DNA from: Actimicrobium sp. CCC2.4 | GTDB taxonomy: Bacteria > Pseudomonadota > Gammaproteobacteria > Burkholderiales > Burkholderiaceae_D | Direction: 5' to 3' | DNA length: 64,000 nucleotides | Assembly: GCF_034347385.1 (NCBI RefSeq) | Contig: NZ_CP133777.1 | Location: 3,844,001-3,908,000 of the forward strand | In this document: positions 37,197 to 46,527 of the stretch, piece after piece | How positions within the stretch are numbered: the first letter of the stretch is position 1 | Layout of the letters: each line of letters starts with the position of its first letter | Position numbers and translations under genes: made by a program | Notes under the pieces: generated by a model | The model's input: the letters and a program-made list of their open reading frames with translations, nothing else | What the model was told of the DNA's origin: nothing | Database searches by the model: none

Positions 37197-39154
37197 ACCT
37201 TCATCGGCAGAATCACCATTTGCAAACCATCAAAATGCAAGCGCCGCTGGATCGCCAGCGCAGCCTGGTTGTGCAGCAAGCGGATGAACCAGTTATCAGC
37301 TTCGAAGATCAGTTTGCTGGTGAAAAAAATCGCATTCGGATAGGTCCGGCTGATGTCTTCGCATTGATGCGTCACTTCATCGACGACATCGGTACCGAAG
37401 CCGAGTGAAGAAGCCGATGCCATGCCGTGGCTATGGCAAAAATCAACGAAGAACTTGAGCGTGGCATTGGCTTCTGCCCGCATCAGTTCGACCGCCCCTT
37501 CGCCGCCGTAGGCATGGGAATCGACTGTGCGCGCATTGACGAAGACAAAATTCTTGAAGTGTCCGGGAAACATGCGCTGGACCCACAGCAGTGCGTGCAG
37601 ACCGCCTCCACGCGATGTGCCGACGATGAAGACGGCAGTCTGATTATCCGGATCGGGTTCGACCGGACCGACATGCGGGCCGAAGGGTTGATTGGCAAAG
37701 ACCTGATCGACCGACCGGATCGCTTCCTTGGTCTCGCTGTAATGATTGCGGATGTAGATGCAGAGCGCGGCAATGGCCGCGATGATGACTGCCGTTGCCC
37801 AGCCGCCGTCGGTAAATTTCTCTACCAGCAAGACCATCAGAATGCTGAAGCAGATCGCAAAACCAAGCAAAGATAACAGGAAGCGCCGCCTCCAGTGCTC
37901 CAGCTCATTGCGATGCCGCCACCAGTACAGACACAGACCGAACAGCGAAATGGCGAAGGTCAGGAACACGGAAATCGAATACAGCACCACCAGCAAGGTG
38001 ACGCTTCCGCGGGTCCAGAACAGGATCGCCAGGGCAGCAACGCCCATGACCAGGATGCCGTTTTGCGTCACCAGCCGGGTCGACAGATACCGGAATTTAT
38101 GCGGCACCCACGAGTCGCCCGCCATGTTCGACAAGACCGCCGGTCCGCCCAGAAAACCGGTATTGGCGGCGACAAACAGCAAGCCGGCCTCGAAGGCCAA
38201 GACAACGATCAAAGACAGTTGGCTGCCCCACGGCCCCATGCCGAGACTGTCGATGATGGCCTTGAACGTGGTGGCATTGAGGGTCTGGCCTTCGACCGGC
38301 CGGGCATCCCACAGCAGGTACAGCAGAATGATTCCGCTGGCGGTGAATGCCAGCGATAGCGCCATGTAGAACATGGTCATCTTGCCGGTATGGACGCGTG
38401 GTTCCGCCAGAATATTGACGTTGTTCGACACCGCTTCAAGGCCCGTGTACGTACCACCCCCTTGCGAATACGCCAGCAGCAACATGCCTGCCACGCCTAT
38501 CCAGCCGATGTTGCCGGCTAGCTGGGTTGTCTCGGCGAGGGTATGGGGCACCAGCCCGGGCAAATTGCCTGCGTGGGCAATGATGCCGTAGACAATCAGG
38601 AACAAATGGGTCGCGACGAACCCGAGGAAAATCGGCAACAAAATCTTGATGGCTTCTTTCATGCCACGCAAATTGAGCACGATCAACAGACCGATCACGA
38701 CTACTTCCGTCCACAGCTTGTAAGCATGAAAGCCGAGGGGCAGCAAGGATGCCAGTGCTTCGACGCCGGCGGCCACGGAAATGGCGACCGTGAGTACATA
38801 GTCGAGGATCAGTGCGCATCCGGCGATGAGTCCCATGTAGGGGCCGACCAGCTTCGATGCCACCCGATATCCGCCGCCACCGGTCGGAAACAGTTCGATG
38901 ACCTGGTTGTATGCCAGCGCAATGATGAAGACTGTCAGCGCCGTGGCAATCGCCATGTAGAGGCCGAGGTGCGTATGCACGCCAAGGGCGCGGAAGGTCT
39001 CTTCAGGACCATACGCCGAGGACGACAATCCATCGGCACCTAGTCCGACCCAGGCAAGAAAAGCCACCAATGCGAGTGAATGGCGTGTTTCGGTTTTCAG
39101 GGGATCGAGCGCCTTGCCCAGGAAAACTTCCCTGATTTTTTCCCAGCGGATCAT
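37193..39154 (-). CDS. KimA-like APC-superfamily transporter
   Basis: 653 residues. Twelve membrane segments span about 25-475, with the APC motif GLGADGLSSSAYGPEE near 40 and NQVIELFPTGGGGYRVASK near 83. The cytoplasmic C-terminal region (about 490-653) is long and soluble. This architecture resembles the KimA (YdaO) high-affinity potassium importers rather than amino-acid permeases, although annotation pipelines often call these amino acid permeases. Confidence in the fold is high, in the substrate moderate. Confidence 0.82.
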   Translation of the reverse strand: MIRWEKIREVFLGKALDPLKTETRHSLALVAFLAWVGLGADGLSSSAYGPEETFRALGVHTHLGLYMAIATALTVFIIALAYNQVIELFPTGGGGYRVASKLVGPYMGLIAGCALILDYVLTVAISVAAGVEALASLLPLGFHAYKLWTEVVVIGLLIVLNLRGMKEAIKILLPIFLGFVATHLFLIVYGIIAHAGNLPGLVPHTLAETTQLAGNIGWIGVAGMLLLAYSQGGGTYTGLEAVSNNVNILAEPRVHTGKMTMFYMALSLAFTASGIILLYLLWDARPVEGQTLNATTFKAIIDSLGMGPWGSQLSLIVVLAFEAGLLFVAANTGFLGGPAVLSNMAGDSWVPHKFRYLSTRLVTQNGILVMGVAALAILFWTRGSVTLLVVLYSISVFLTFAISLFGLCLYWWRHRNELEHWRRRFLLSLLGFAICFSILMVLLVEKFTDGGWATAVIIAAIAALCIYIRNHYSETKEAIRSVDQVFANQPFGPHVGPVEPDPDNQTAVFIVGTSRGGGLHALLWVQRMFPGHFKNFVFVNARTVDSHAYGGEGAVELMRAEANATLKFFVDFCHSHGMASASSLGFGTDVVDEVTHQCEDISRTYPNAIFFTSKLIFEADNWFIRLLHNQAALAIQRRLHFDGLQMVILPMKV

Positions 39155-39287
39155 CGGTGGCGACCGCGTTGCGCGGTTGTAATAATCGAGCCGGAATCAT
39201 ACCTTGAAGTTTACGCGGCAATGGTGCAATCAGCGGGCCAGCGAGGTTGCCCCGCACAACTTAATGCGCCATAATGTTGCCTGCGTT

Positions 39288-39372
39288 GCCGGGATGGCGG
39301 AATAGGTAGACGCACGGGACTCAAAATCCCGCGCTGAAAGGCGTGCCGGTTCGATTCCGGCTCCCGGCACCA
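39288..39372 (+). tRNA. tRNA-Leu (anticodon CAA)
   Basis: 85 nt including encoded CCA. Acceptor GCCGGGA pairs with TCCCGGC. The anticodon loop is CTCAAAA. The long variable arm typical of class II leucine tRNA is present (CGCTGAAAGGCG). No strong terminator hairpin follows. Confidence 0.95.
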
Positions 39373-39509
39373 ATCAGGTTCAAACAGGTTCAAACAGACT
39401 CAAGTAACGTCATCAAAAATGAGCAGTCAGCTAATCGTATAAATTTTTTATACTGTTACTTGCCTGTTTTTTTTCGTCTGCTGCTTTTGCCCTCCCTCTT
39501 TCTGGAGTC

Positions 39510-40418
39510 ATGATGCCGGTATCGCTCGATCAATTGCTGGTCATCGGAATTTCTTCCCGCGCGCTGTTTGACCTCGAGGTCGAGGAAGCGATTTTTCAGC
39601 AGCATGGATTGGATGCCTATCGACAGCATCAACTCGAACACGAAGACCAGATACTGCAACTCGGTGCCGGCTTTGCACTGGTGCGGGCGCTGCTGAAGCT
39701 CAATGTACTGACGCACAACCAGCGTTTTGTGGAAGTCGTAGTCATGTCGCGCAATTCGTCCGAAACCTCGATGCGTATTTTTAACTCGATTGCCTATCAT
39801 GGGCTCGACATTACACGGGCCGTGTTGTCGGGTGGTGCGCCGCTGGCACCCTACCTGCATGCTTTCAATGTGAGCCTGTTTCTGTCGCTGCACGATGACG
39901 ATGTTCAGGCAGCCGTAGACAGCGGTGTGGCGGCAGCCTTGCTGTATCAGAAACCAGATAACGTACTTGAGGAGCTCGATCAGATCCGGATTGCCTTCGA
40001 TGGCGATGCCGTGCTGTTTTCAGATGAGTCAGAGCGGATTTATCAGACGCAAGGTATCGAGGCATTTGAACGGCATGAACGCGAAAACGCACTGAAGCCG
40101 TTGCCGGAGGGGCCGTTTGCCCGACTGCTCAAGGCATTGTCGTTCATTCAGAATAACTTCAAGGCCGCTGACGGGCGTGCGCGTCCGATTCGTACCGCCT
40201 TGGTGACGGCCCGCTCTTCACCTGCGCACGAGCGCGTAATTCGAACATTACGTGCCTGGGATGTGACGATAGACGAAACGTTTTTCATGGGAGGTGTGGC
40301 GAAGTCGGATGTACTGGCGGCATTTCGTCCGCATATGTTTTTTGATGATCAGCTGGGTCATTGCGACCGCGCATCAACCGTTGTACCAACCGGTCGCGTG
40401 CCATTGAAGCTGCTTTGA
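39510..40418 (+). CDS. Cytosolic 5'-nucleotidase (PF06189 type)
   Basis: 302 residues starting with two adjacent ATG codons behind a TGGAG ribosome binding site. Recognisable are LVIGISSRALFDLE at the start, VLSGGAPLAPYLHAF near 110, FDGDAVLFSDESE near 163 (acidic metal site of the HAD-like fold) and the late FFMGGVAKSDVLAAF and FFDDQ motifs. The family is related to eukaryotic cN-I and dephosphorylates nucleoside monophosphates. It is a single gene between tRNA-Leu and a bidirectional terminator. Confidence 0.9.
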   Translation: MMPVSLDQLLVIGISSRALFDLEVEEAIFQQHGLDAYRQHQLEHEDQILQLGAGFALVRALLKLNVLTHNQRFVEVVVMSRNSSETSMRIFNSIAYHGLDITRAVLSGGAPLAPYLHAFNVSLFLSLHDDDVQAAVDSGVAAALLYQKPDNVLEELDQIRIAFDGDAVLFSDESERIYQTQGIEAFERHERENALKPLPEGPFARLLKALSFIQNNFKAADGRARPIRTALVTARSSPAHERVIRTLRAWDVTIDETFFMGGVAKSDVLAAFRPHMFFDDQLGHCDRASTVVPTGRVPLKLL

Positions 40419-40455
40419 AAAACGCATTTTTTTTCAATAGATCGTGCATAAAAAA

Positions 40456-40488
40456 AGCCGGCAGCTACATTGGCCGCCGGCTTTTTTT
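40456..40488. terminator. Bidirectional rho-independent terminator
   Basis: AGCCGGC (40456-40462) pairs with GCCGGCT (40476-40482), flanked by an A-run before and seven T after. Serves the 5'-nucleotidase (plus) and maeB (minus). Confidence 0.85.
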
Positions 40489-40502
40489 GGGGCTGGCCTG
40501 TC

Positions 40503-42815
40503 TTAGCGCTCTGCGATTGCGTCCACCACACACAATGCCGTCATATTAACGATGCGACGTACGGTCGCCGATGGCGTGAGGATGTGGACAGGCTTGGCGC
40601 ATCCCAGCAGGATAGGCCCGATCGCGATGCCATTTCCGGCGGCAACTTTTAGCAAGTTGTAGGCGATGTTGGCCGAATCCATGTTTGGCATTACCAGCAA
40701 GTTGGCATCGCCCTTGAGAGGCGAGTCCGGCATCATCTTGTTCCGCAGTTTGCTGTCAAGCGCCGCATCGCCGTGCATTTCGCCATCAACTTCAAGATCT
40801 GGTGCGTCGCGCTGAATGATTGCCAACGCGGCACGCATTTTCTTGGCGGACTCGGTGTTGCTGGACCCAAAACTGGAATGCGATAGCAAGGCAGCGCGAG
40901 GATACAAGCCGAAGCGACGCATTTCTTCTGCTGCCAGGATAGTGATTTCAGCCAGCTGTTCCGCAGTCGGATTTTCGTTCACATGGGTATCGACCAGTAC
41001 GAGCTGGCGATCCGGCAGGATCAGTCCGTTCATCGCCGCGTAGACGTTGACGCCATCGCGCTTGCCCAGGACTTGATCAATGTAGTGCAAGTGCAGCGCA
41101 TTCGTGCCGAAAGTGCCGCAGATCATGCCGTCTGCATGGTTTTTGTGGATCATCATCGCGCCGATCAGCGTGTGACGACGACGCATTTCCAGCTTGGCCC
41201 ATTGTTCGGTCCCGCCTTTGCGCAGGGTGATTGCCAGGTAGGACTGCCAGAAATCACGATAACGCTCGTCCTGGTCCGGATTGATCACCTCGAAATCGAC
41301 ATCCGGCTTCAGGCGCAAACCGAATTTTGCAATGCGCTGCATCAGCACGGCTGGGCGACCAACCAGAATTGGCTTGGCAAGTCGTTCATCCACGACAACC
41401 TGCACAGCGCGCAAGACCCGCTCTTCTTCACCTTCGGCATAGACGATACGTTTAAGTTCGTCCGGAGCATTCTTAGCTAACTGGAAAAGCGGCTTCATGA
41501 ACGTGCCACTGTGGTACACAAACTGCTGCAGGCGGTCCACGTAAGCCTGCATATCCGTGATCGGACGAGCGGCCACACCAGAGGCAGCTGCTGCTTTAGC
41601 AACGGCTGGCGCGATTTTCATCATCAACCGGGGATCAAACGGCTTCGGGATCAGGTATTCACGGCCGAAGCTCAGGTTCGCGATGCCATACGTGGTGGCG
41701 ACGATGTCAGATTGTTCCGCTTGCGCCAGTTCAGCGATCGCATGAACGGAGGCGATTTCCATTTCACGGGTGATCGTCGTGGCACCACAGTCGAGTGCGC
41801 CACGAAAAATATACGGAAAGCACAGTACGTTATTAACCTGATTCGGATAATCCGACCGGCCGGTGGCGATGATTGCATCACCACGCACCGCCATGACTTC
41901 TTCAGGCAGGATCTCCGGCGTCGGGTTGGCTAGTGCAAAGACCAGCGGGTTGGCGGCCATGCCTTTGACCATGTCCTGTTTCAGGACACCACCTGCCGAT
42001 AGTCCGAGGAAAATATCGGCACCGGGCATGACATCGGCCAAAGTGCGGGCATCGGTTACTTGAGCGAAACGATCCTTATCCGGATCCATCAGTTCAACGC
42101 GCCCCTGATACACCACGCCGGCAAGGTCGGTGACAAAAATATTCTTAATGGGGAAGCCAAGGTCGACGATCAGATCCAGACAAGCCAGAGCAGCCGCACC
42201 AGCGCCGCTGACGACCAGTTTGCAATCTTTGATGTCCTTGCCGACGACTTTCAAACCGTTGAGGATTGCCGCACCAACGATGATGGCCGTGCCATGCTGG
42301 TCATCATGAAACACCGGAATTTTCATCCGGTCGCGCAACTTTCGCTCGATATAAAAACATTCCGGTGCCTTGATGTCTTCCAGGTTGATCCCCCCGAAAG
42401 TCGGCTCCAGCGAGGCAATGATGTCGCACAACTTATCAGGATCAAGTTCATTGATTTCGATATCAAATACATCGATACCTGCGAATTTTTTGAACAGTAC
42501 GCCCTTGCCTTCCATGACCGGTTTCGACGCCAGCGGGCCGATATTTCCCAAACCCAGCACAGCGGTACCGTTAGTAATAACAGCGACCAGGTTTCCACGT
42601 GCCGTGTAGCGAAATGCGTTGGCTGGATCAGCAACGATTTCCTCGCAAGCAGCGGCAACACCCGGCGAATACGCCAGGGCAAGATCGCGCTGATTGGTTA
42701 ATTGTTTGGTAGGTGTGACACTGATTTTGCCGGGAGTGGGAAACTCGTGGTATTCGAGCGCAGCCTGACGTAGTTGCTGGCGAATTTCTTCCTTCTTCTC
42801 GATCATCGAATCCAT
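40503..42815 (-). CDS. maeB: NADP-dependent malic enzyme with phosphotransacetylase-like C-terminus
   Basis: 770 residues from ATG 42815, which has a GGAAGG site; the longer frame to 42875 adds 20 residues that do not match the family. The malic enzyme part (about 1-430) contains [12 protein letters not shown], the metal-site [10 protein letters not shown] and the nucleotide loop [11 protein letters not shown]. The phosphotransacetylase-like part (about 440-770) is regulatory in E. coli MaeB, where acetyl-CoA inhibits. It decarboxylates malate to pyruvate with NADP reduction. A terminator follows on the minus strand. Confidence 0.95.
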   Translation of the reverse strand: MDSMIEKKEEIRQQLRQAALEYHEFPTPGKISVTPTKQLTNQRDLALAYSPGVAAACEEIVADPANAFRYTARGNLVAVITNGTAVLGLGNIGPLASKPVMEGKGVLFKKFAGIDVFDIEINELDPDKLCDIIASLEPTFGGINLEDIKAPECFYIERKLRDRMKIPVFHDDQHGTAIIVGAAILNGLKVVGKDIKDCKLVVSGAGAAALACLDLIVDLGFPIKNIFVTDLAGVVYQGRVELMDPDKDRFAQVTDARTLADVMPGADIFLGLSAGGVLKQDMVKGMAANPLVFALANPTPEILPEEVMAVRGDAIIATGRSDYPNQVNNVLCFPYIFRGALDCGATTITREMEIASVHAIAELAQAEQSDIVATTYGIANLSFGREYLIPKPFDPRLMMKIAPAVAKAAAASGVAARPITDMQAYVDRLQQFVYHSGTFMKPLFQLAKNAPDELKRIVYAEGEEERVLRAVQVVVDERLAKPILVGRPAVLMQRIAKFGLRLKPDVDFEVINPDQDERYRDFWQSYLAITLRKGGTEQWAKLEMRRRHTLIGAMMIHKNHADGMICGTFGTNALHLHYIDQVLGKRDGVNVYAAMNGLILPDRQLVLVDTHVNENPTAEQLAEITILAAEEMRRFGLYPRAALLSHSSFGSSNTESAKKMRAALAIIQRDAPDLEVDGEMHGDAALDSKLRNKMMPDSPLKGDANLLVMPNMDSANIAYNLLKVAAGNGIAIGPILLGCAKPVHILTPSATVRRIVNMTALCVVDAIAER

Positions 42816-43027
42816 CTCTGCAGCCTTCCTATTGAGTTTTATAACGTAATCAAGAAGTTTAGCAGAGCCACTCATGCGTTCTTATACGTATTTGTACCAT
42901 TGCTTGTGTGTGTAAAGCGCAATTGTCCCATCCAAAAGCTGTAGATTCCGTGCTTGCTATCACCGCAAACCTTAGCGTTTCTCGCTGTCGAGTTGGCATC
43001 CTGCTTAGGCCGTTACGCTACCGCGGT

Positions 43028-45175
43028 CTATTGTCGATAGCGAAGTAACAGCACTTGCTGCTTTTTCTTCTTCGTCTCTTTGGGTGTCACGGAACTGGGC
43101 TCATCTGATTGAGCAAAAGTACGCTGAGGCACATTTGGTGTCATATCATTTGAAGCAAGCACTTGACTGACTTGTGCACGAGTTAGTGTATCTAGAACTT
43201 GTGCCGGTGCCGGCCCCCTTGTTGTACCAGATGCGCTTGAGGGCGCCATCTGCATTGCCGGCGATGGTGATGGAGACAGAGTTGCGGGTAGTTGTGGAGC
43301 AGGTAGTTGTGGAGCTGATACTCGTGGATCGGGCGAGACTGCAGCACGCGTTTGTTGCCGTGCGGATGGGGATTGCGGCACTAACTGAGAGGCTCGATCG
43401 GCTTGCAAAATATCACGTGCTTTTTCGGTAAGTGACGATTGGCGATTTGCTTGCAAACCGGTCAACCCGGAAATCCTTGGCGTAATCAGAAACAGCCGTT
43501 CACGATTGTTGATGCTATCCGCGTTATTCTGAAACAGCCCGCCAATCACAGGAATGTCGCCGAGAACTGGAATTTTTTGACGACTCTGCGTTTTCGCTTC
43601 GGAGTGATAACCGCCGATAAGCAAGGTATGTTGCGGTTCGATAATGGCTTGTGTGGTGATCGTTGATCGTGTGACGTTTGTGCTGCTCGCGGCGTCAGCG
43701 GAAAACGCGCCATCCTCTATATTGATATCCAACCGCACCCGGGTGAGCGGACCCTCGCGCACGATGCGCGGCGTGACTTTCAGCATCGTGCCCACATTCA
43801 CATTTGCGAGATCGACGACTCGCTCCCCAACCAACGGCAAATAGCGACTCTGGCTTAAATCCAATACGGCGGCGATGTTCTCAAGAGTGGAAATTGTCGG
43901 TTTGGCCAATATACGCGCATCGCCCTTGTTTTCCATTGCGTTCAATCTGGCGTAAAAATTTGCTGCATTCTTGATCAATAATGTTGATCCGGATACGGGC
44001 AAAGACGCACCTTTGGAATCTGTGGACATACCATTAAATGTCGCGCTAACACTACCGGCATTGAATCCCCACTCAGCACCAAGCTGATTGAGTTGGCTCC
44101 GGTCAATGTCAACGATCAATGCCTCAATTTCAATTTGTTGAGGTTCAATGTCGAGTTCGGTAATTAATGCCTGGTACATCGCTCGCTTATTTCCGCTGTC
44201 ATAAATAATAATCGCATTGAGCGATTGGTCAGCATCGATACGCACACTCGGCATTTTTGAACGCGGCGAGCGTTTGAGTTCGTCCGTATCGCCATCCTCA
44301 TTACGAGGATTCGTATTGTAGTCACGAGCACTAGCAAGCAAGGTACGACTTGACTCACCCGTTCTGGGTGAGGTGGTGAGTTCTTTGGCGCCGCCACGCC
44401 CGGATTTTCCTTGCCGCGAACGTTTATCACTACCCACCGAAAAATCATCAGGACTGGAAAAACCCTGGCTCCCCTGTGCATTTAGCAGTCCCGACAGAAT
44501 GGATTTAACACCGGGAATAATATTGTCTGCTTGACCGCGGGTACTAATTGTCCTGTCAGTGGCACTGGCATATTTCAGACGAAACACCATTAACTGTTTT
44601 TCAGTAATACCGTTTTTCTTGCTTTCACCAGTGGGCAATAATGTTTCGCGCACCAGATCGACATACTGCCGGGGACCACTTACTAATACCGCCCCTTCAT
44701 CTGGCAGTTCACCCCAACCGAAACGTGAATCGAACAAACCCAGACCAGTCAAAGCGGCCTTTGAGTCCAGAACAGCATCTTCTCCGACTTGAATACGCAT
44801 TGACGTCACATCACTGGACCGACCAACATACAACGTGTCGTTATAGACGAACCAACGGAAAGAATACTTCGCAGCCAACCGATCAAGGAATTCGGATCCA
44901 TTACTTCCTTGAAATCTGCCGCGCAGAACAGCATCCGTGGACATCGTGTTCTTTAATTTAACCCCATAGGTTGTACTAAATTCCTGTAACACATCAGACA
45001 GCGTCATGCCGCTTGCGTTAATACCAAAACCAGTTGCTTTCCAGCTTGCTGGAACCGCGGCAGCTACTTTTTCCACCATAAACAAAGATGACAATATATA
45101 AAAAATGGAAGCCAATAAATATATACGAATATCCACGTATTTGGAGACCCATAGCGAAATCTTTGTGCTGTGCAT
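43028..45175 (-). CDS. hrcC: Type III secretion outer-membrane secretin HrcC (SctC)
   Basis: 715 residues. There is an N-terminal signal sequence (hydrophobic about 18-40), an N0 domain (TLSDVLQEFSTTYGV near 58), N1/N2-type domains with a low-complexity insertion (about 230-320), and the secretin core (about 325-590) with the VPVLGDIPVIGGLF-like segment and the terminal landmark FLITPRISGLTG. A Ser/Pro/Gln-rich tail of about 110 residues follows. It forms the outer-membrane ring of a type III injectisome. It sits third in an hrpF-hrpG-hrcC order typical of the Hrp1 group. Lower GC than flanking genes suggests acquisition by transfer. Confidence 0.9.
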   Translation of the reverse strand: MHSTKISLWVSKYVDIRIYLLASIFYILSSLFMVEKVAAAVPASWKATGFGINASGMTLSDVLQEFSTTYGVKLKNTMSTDAVLRGRFQGSNGSEFLDRLAAKYSFRWFVYNDTLYVGRSSDVTSMRIQVGEDAVLDSKAALTGLGLFDSRFGWGELPDEGAVLVSGPRQYVDLVRETLLPTGESKKNGITEKQLMVFRLKYASATDRTISTRGQADNIIPGVKSILSGLLNAQGSQGFSSPDDFSVGSDKRSRQGKSGRGGAKELTTSPRTGESSRTLLASARDYNTNPRNEDGDTDELKRSPRSKMPSVRIDADQSLNAIIIYDSGNKRAMYQALITELDIEPQQIEIEALIVDIDRSQLNQLGAEWGFNAGSVSATFNGMSTDSKGASLPVSGSTLLIKNAANFYARLNAMENKGDARILAKPTISTLENIAAVLDLSQSRYLPLVGERVVDLANVNVGTMLKVTPRIVREGPLTRVRLDINIEDGAFSADAASSTNVTRSTITTQAIIEPQHTLLIGGYHSEAKTQSRQKIPVLGDIPVIGGLFQNNADSINNRERLFLITPRISGLTGLQANRQSSLTEKARDILQADRASQLVPQSPSARQQTRAAVSPDPRVSAPQLPAPQLPATLSPSPSPAMQMAPSSASGTTRGPAPAQVLDTLTRAQVSQVLASNDMTPNVPQRTFAQSDEPSSVTPKETKKKKQQVLLLRYRQ

Positions 45176-45182
45176 AAATTAT

Positions 45183-45199
45183 CCTATTCGTGAAATAGG
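45183..45199 (-). promoter_or_regulatory. Hairpin covering the hrcC ribosome binding site
   Basis: Minus-strand CCTATT pairs with AATAGG over a 5-nt loop. The AGG of the second arm is the only Shine-Dalgarno candidate and lies 7 bp before the hrcC ATG at 45175. Confidence 0.5.
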
Positions 45200-45242
45200 T
45201 AAAAATATTTATATATGAAGGAAGGCTGTTAATTATTTATCT

Positions 45243-45653
45243 TCAACGGTAAAGTAATCTACGAATACGTTGCTCTTCCCTTGACTTTGAATTTTCACTT
45301 GAAGAAAAATTATTTTCGACAGCTGTACTTGGAATACAGCAATCCATCTGATTAAGTAATTTCTCAAAATCAATTTCAGCATCGCGCCATGACCGAACAC
45401 GTGGCAACCATTTTATTAGCAATAACAATTCATTACGATCATCAATTGCAATACCCGCATCAAAAGAAAGAACCATTGAAAAAGATGATTCCAAAAAAGT
45501 TGTTAAATCGGACTGAGTATATGGTTTTGATAACACGCCACTTAATATGGCACCCTCAGAAAATATTTCCAAACAGACTGAAGTGCCGTCGAAATTGATA
45601 GTTTCATTTAATGGGAGCTTATCTAAAATATCATTTTCACTAAATTCTTCCAT
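45243..45653 (-). CDS. HrpG-like type III secretion chaperone-type protein
   Basis: 136 residues, acidic, with no membrane segment; the size and mixed alpha-beta pattern are those of class I type III chaperones. Between an HrpF-like gene and hrcC this is the position of HrpG, which in Pseudomonas syringae is a chaperone-like protein that counteracts the regulator HrpV. Sequence recognition alone is weak; the assignment leans on length and order. It starts 4 bp after the hrpF-like stop codon without its own clear ribosome binding site, so it is probably translationally coupled. Confidence 0.65.
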   Translation of the reverse strand: MEEFSENDILDKLPLNETINFDGTSVCLEIFSEGAILSGVLSKPYTQSDLTTFLESSFSMVLSFDAGIAIDDRNELLLLIKWLPRVRSWRDAEIDFEKLLNQMDCCIPSTAVENNFSSSENSKSREEQRIRRLLYR

Positions 45654-45657
45654 ATAG

Positions 45658-45885
45658 TTATTTTGATTCGTTCAAGGCTGCCTTCTTACCTTTTTCATTG
45701 AGTTTTATCGTCGCTTCCATGGCTTGTTGGGAAACCTGACGTTTTTGCAATTGCGCAAAAAACTCCGAGGGATCAGGCTCCTCTCCTCGCATCCCTCGCT
45801 CAAAGTAATCGTCCAGTTGCTCATTTGCCCCATCATAGTGTTGCCCTAAACGACGCAATACTGGCATGACTTCGCTTGCGGCCAT
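45658..45885 (-). CDS. HrpF-like small type III secretion protein
   Basis: 75 residues from ATG 45885, which has an excellent AAGGAGA ribosome binding site; the longer frame to 45933 adds 16 residues without support. It is helical and charged, with DPSEFFAQLQKRQVSQQAME near residues 37-56, a pattern like the SDP..F..FQ.QML..QLA core of HrpF (about 74 residues in Pseudomonas). HrpF proteins are co-chaperones of the Hrp pilus subunit. It is first gene of the hrpF-hrpG-hrcC stretch. Confidence 0.65.
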   Translation of the reverse strand: MAASEVMPVLRRLGQHYDGANEQLDDYFERGMRGEEPDPSEFFAQLQKRQVSQQAMEATIKLNEKGKKAALNESK

Positions 45886-45971
45886 ATTGATCTCCTTAAG
45901 TTGAATTTCTCCCTGACACTTCATGAGTAACAAGGTAACGGTCTTAGTTCAATCGATGTGAGCGCTTCGCT

Positions 45972-45995
45972 AATAAAATCACGATCAATTTTATT
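45972..45995. repeat. AT-rich inverted repeat upstream of the hrpF-like gene
   Basis: AATAAAAT (45972-45979) and ATTTTATT (45988-45995) are perfect complements around 8 bp, and the whole is flanked by TTCGC on both sides. It lies exactly between the type III operon and the decayed IS66 copy. Confidence 0.6.
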
Positions 45996-46520
45996 TCGCA
46001 GCAAATGCGAGATTTAGCGCAAAGCGGCCGCAAGCTTATCGATGACATTTCACGGTAGTAATTAATTGAGTTGATTGATAGGTTGATCGGCGATATGCGT
46101 GAGCACACGGAGCAGGCAGGCCGCCGCATCAATACAGGTCAGTTAGACGGAGCCAATCAGTACGTGAACGGCTGCAACGCCCTTGTCGTCGCAGTCGACA
46201 TATACGAAAAGGAACGTTTCTCGTCTTTGGGCAACGCTGCGCAATGCGCGTTTAGCTACCTTGTTGTCGATGTCGGCGATGCGGTGATCGCAGTACAACA
46301 ACAATGCTTGCCACTGGTTACTCACGTAATTGATGACTTTGGTCTCGTAGGATTTAGTCGACAGAGCCAGCAAGCGCGCTCGCAGCCATACTTCGAAGGC
46401 GAACAACAGGAAAAGCGCTTGGGTTTATCGTATTAGCTTATGTACATCCAGTGACTTGTCGCATAGCGGTTTTTCAATCTCATACAGTTCACAGATTCGG
46501 CGCAGAAGCGCGGTGGTAAT
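45996..46520 (-). pseudogene. Decayed IS66-family transposase (TnpC) C-terminal remnant
   Basis: The minus strand encodes stretches such as [20 protein letters not shown] and [15 protein letters not shown] that align with the intact copy at 46528-47046, at roughly three-quarters nucleotide identity by eye. The catalytic-site region reads DIDNKVAKRALR instead of [11 protein letters not shown], so the conserved glutamate is lost; frames are broken by indels. No N-terminal TnpC, TnpA or TnpB sequence is present. Confidence 0.8.
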
Positions 46521-46527
46521 CGCCATT

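Noticed and set aside
39211-39393. 60-residue frame across tRNA-Leu on the minus strand (REPESNRHAFQRGIL...).
   Set aside because: It is the antisense of the tRNA, a common spurious annotation.
45966-45999. TTCGC...TTCGC upstream of hrpF as a plant-inducible promoter (PIP) box.
   Set aside because: The gap is 24 bp instead of about 15 and the elements read on the plus strand, opposite to the operon. No GGAACC-CCAC HrpL box is seen either.
46021-46046. String GCGGCCGCAAGCTTATCGAT (NotI-HindIII-ClaI) looks like a cloning-vector polylinker.
   Set aside because: The corresponding part of the IS66 copy at the other end (complement of about 47015-47045) aligns through the same place (GCGGCGCCAAGCTGGTCGGC), so it is mutated transposase sequence. 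A vector check of the assembly is still cheap.
46071-46436. 121-residue plus-strand frame.
   Set aside because: It is the antisense of the decayed IS66 copy.
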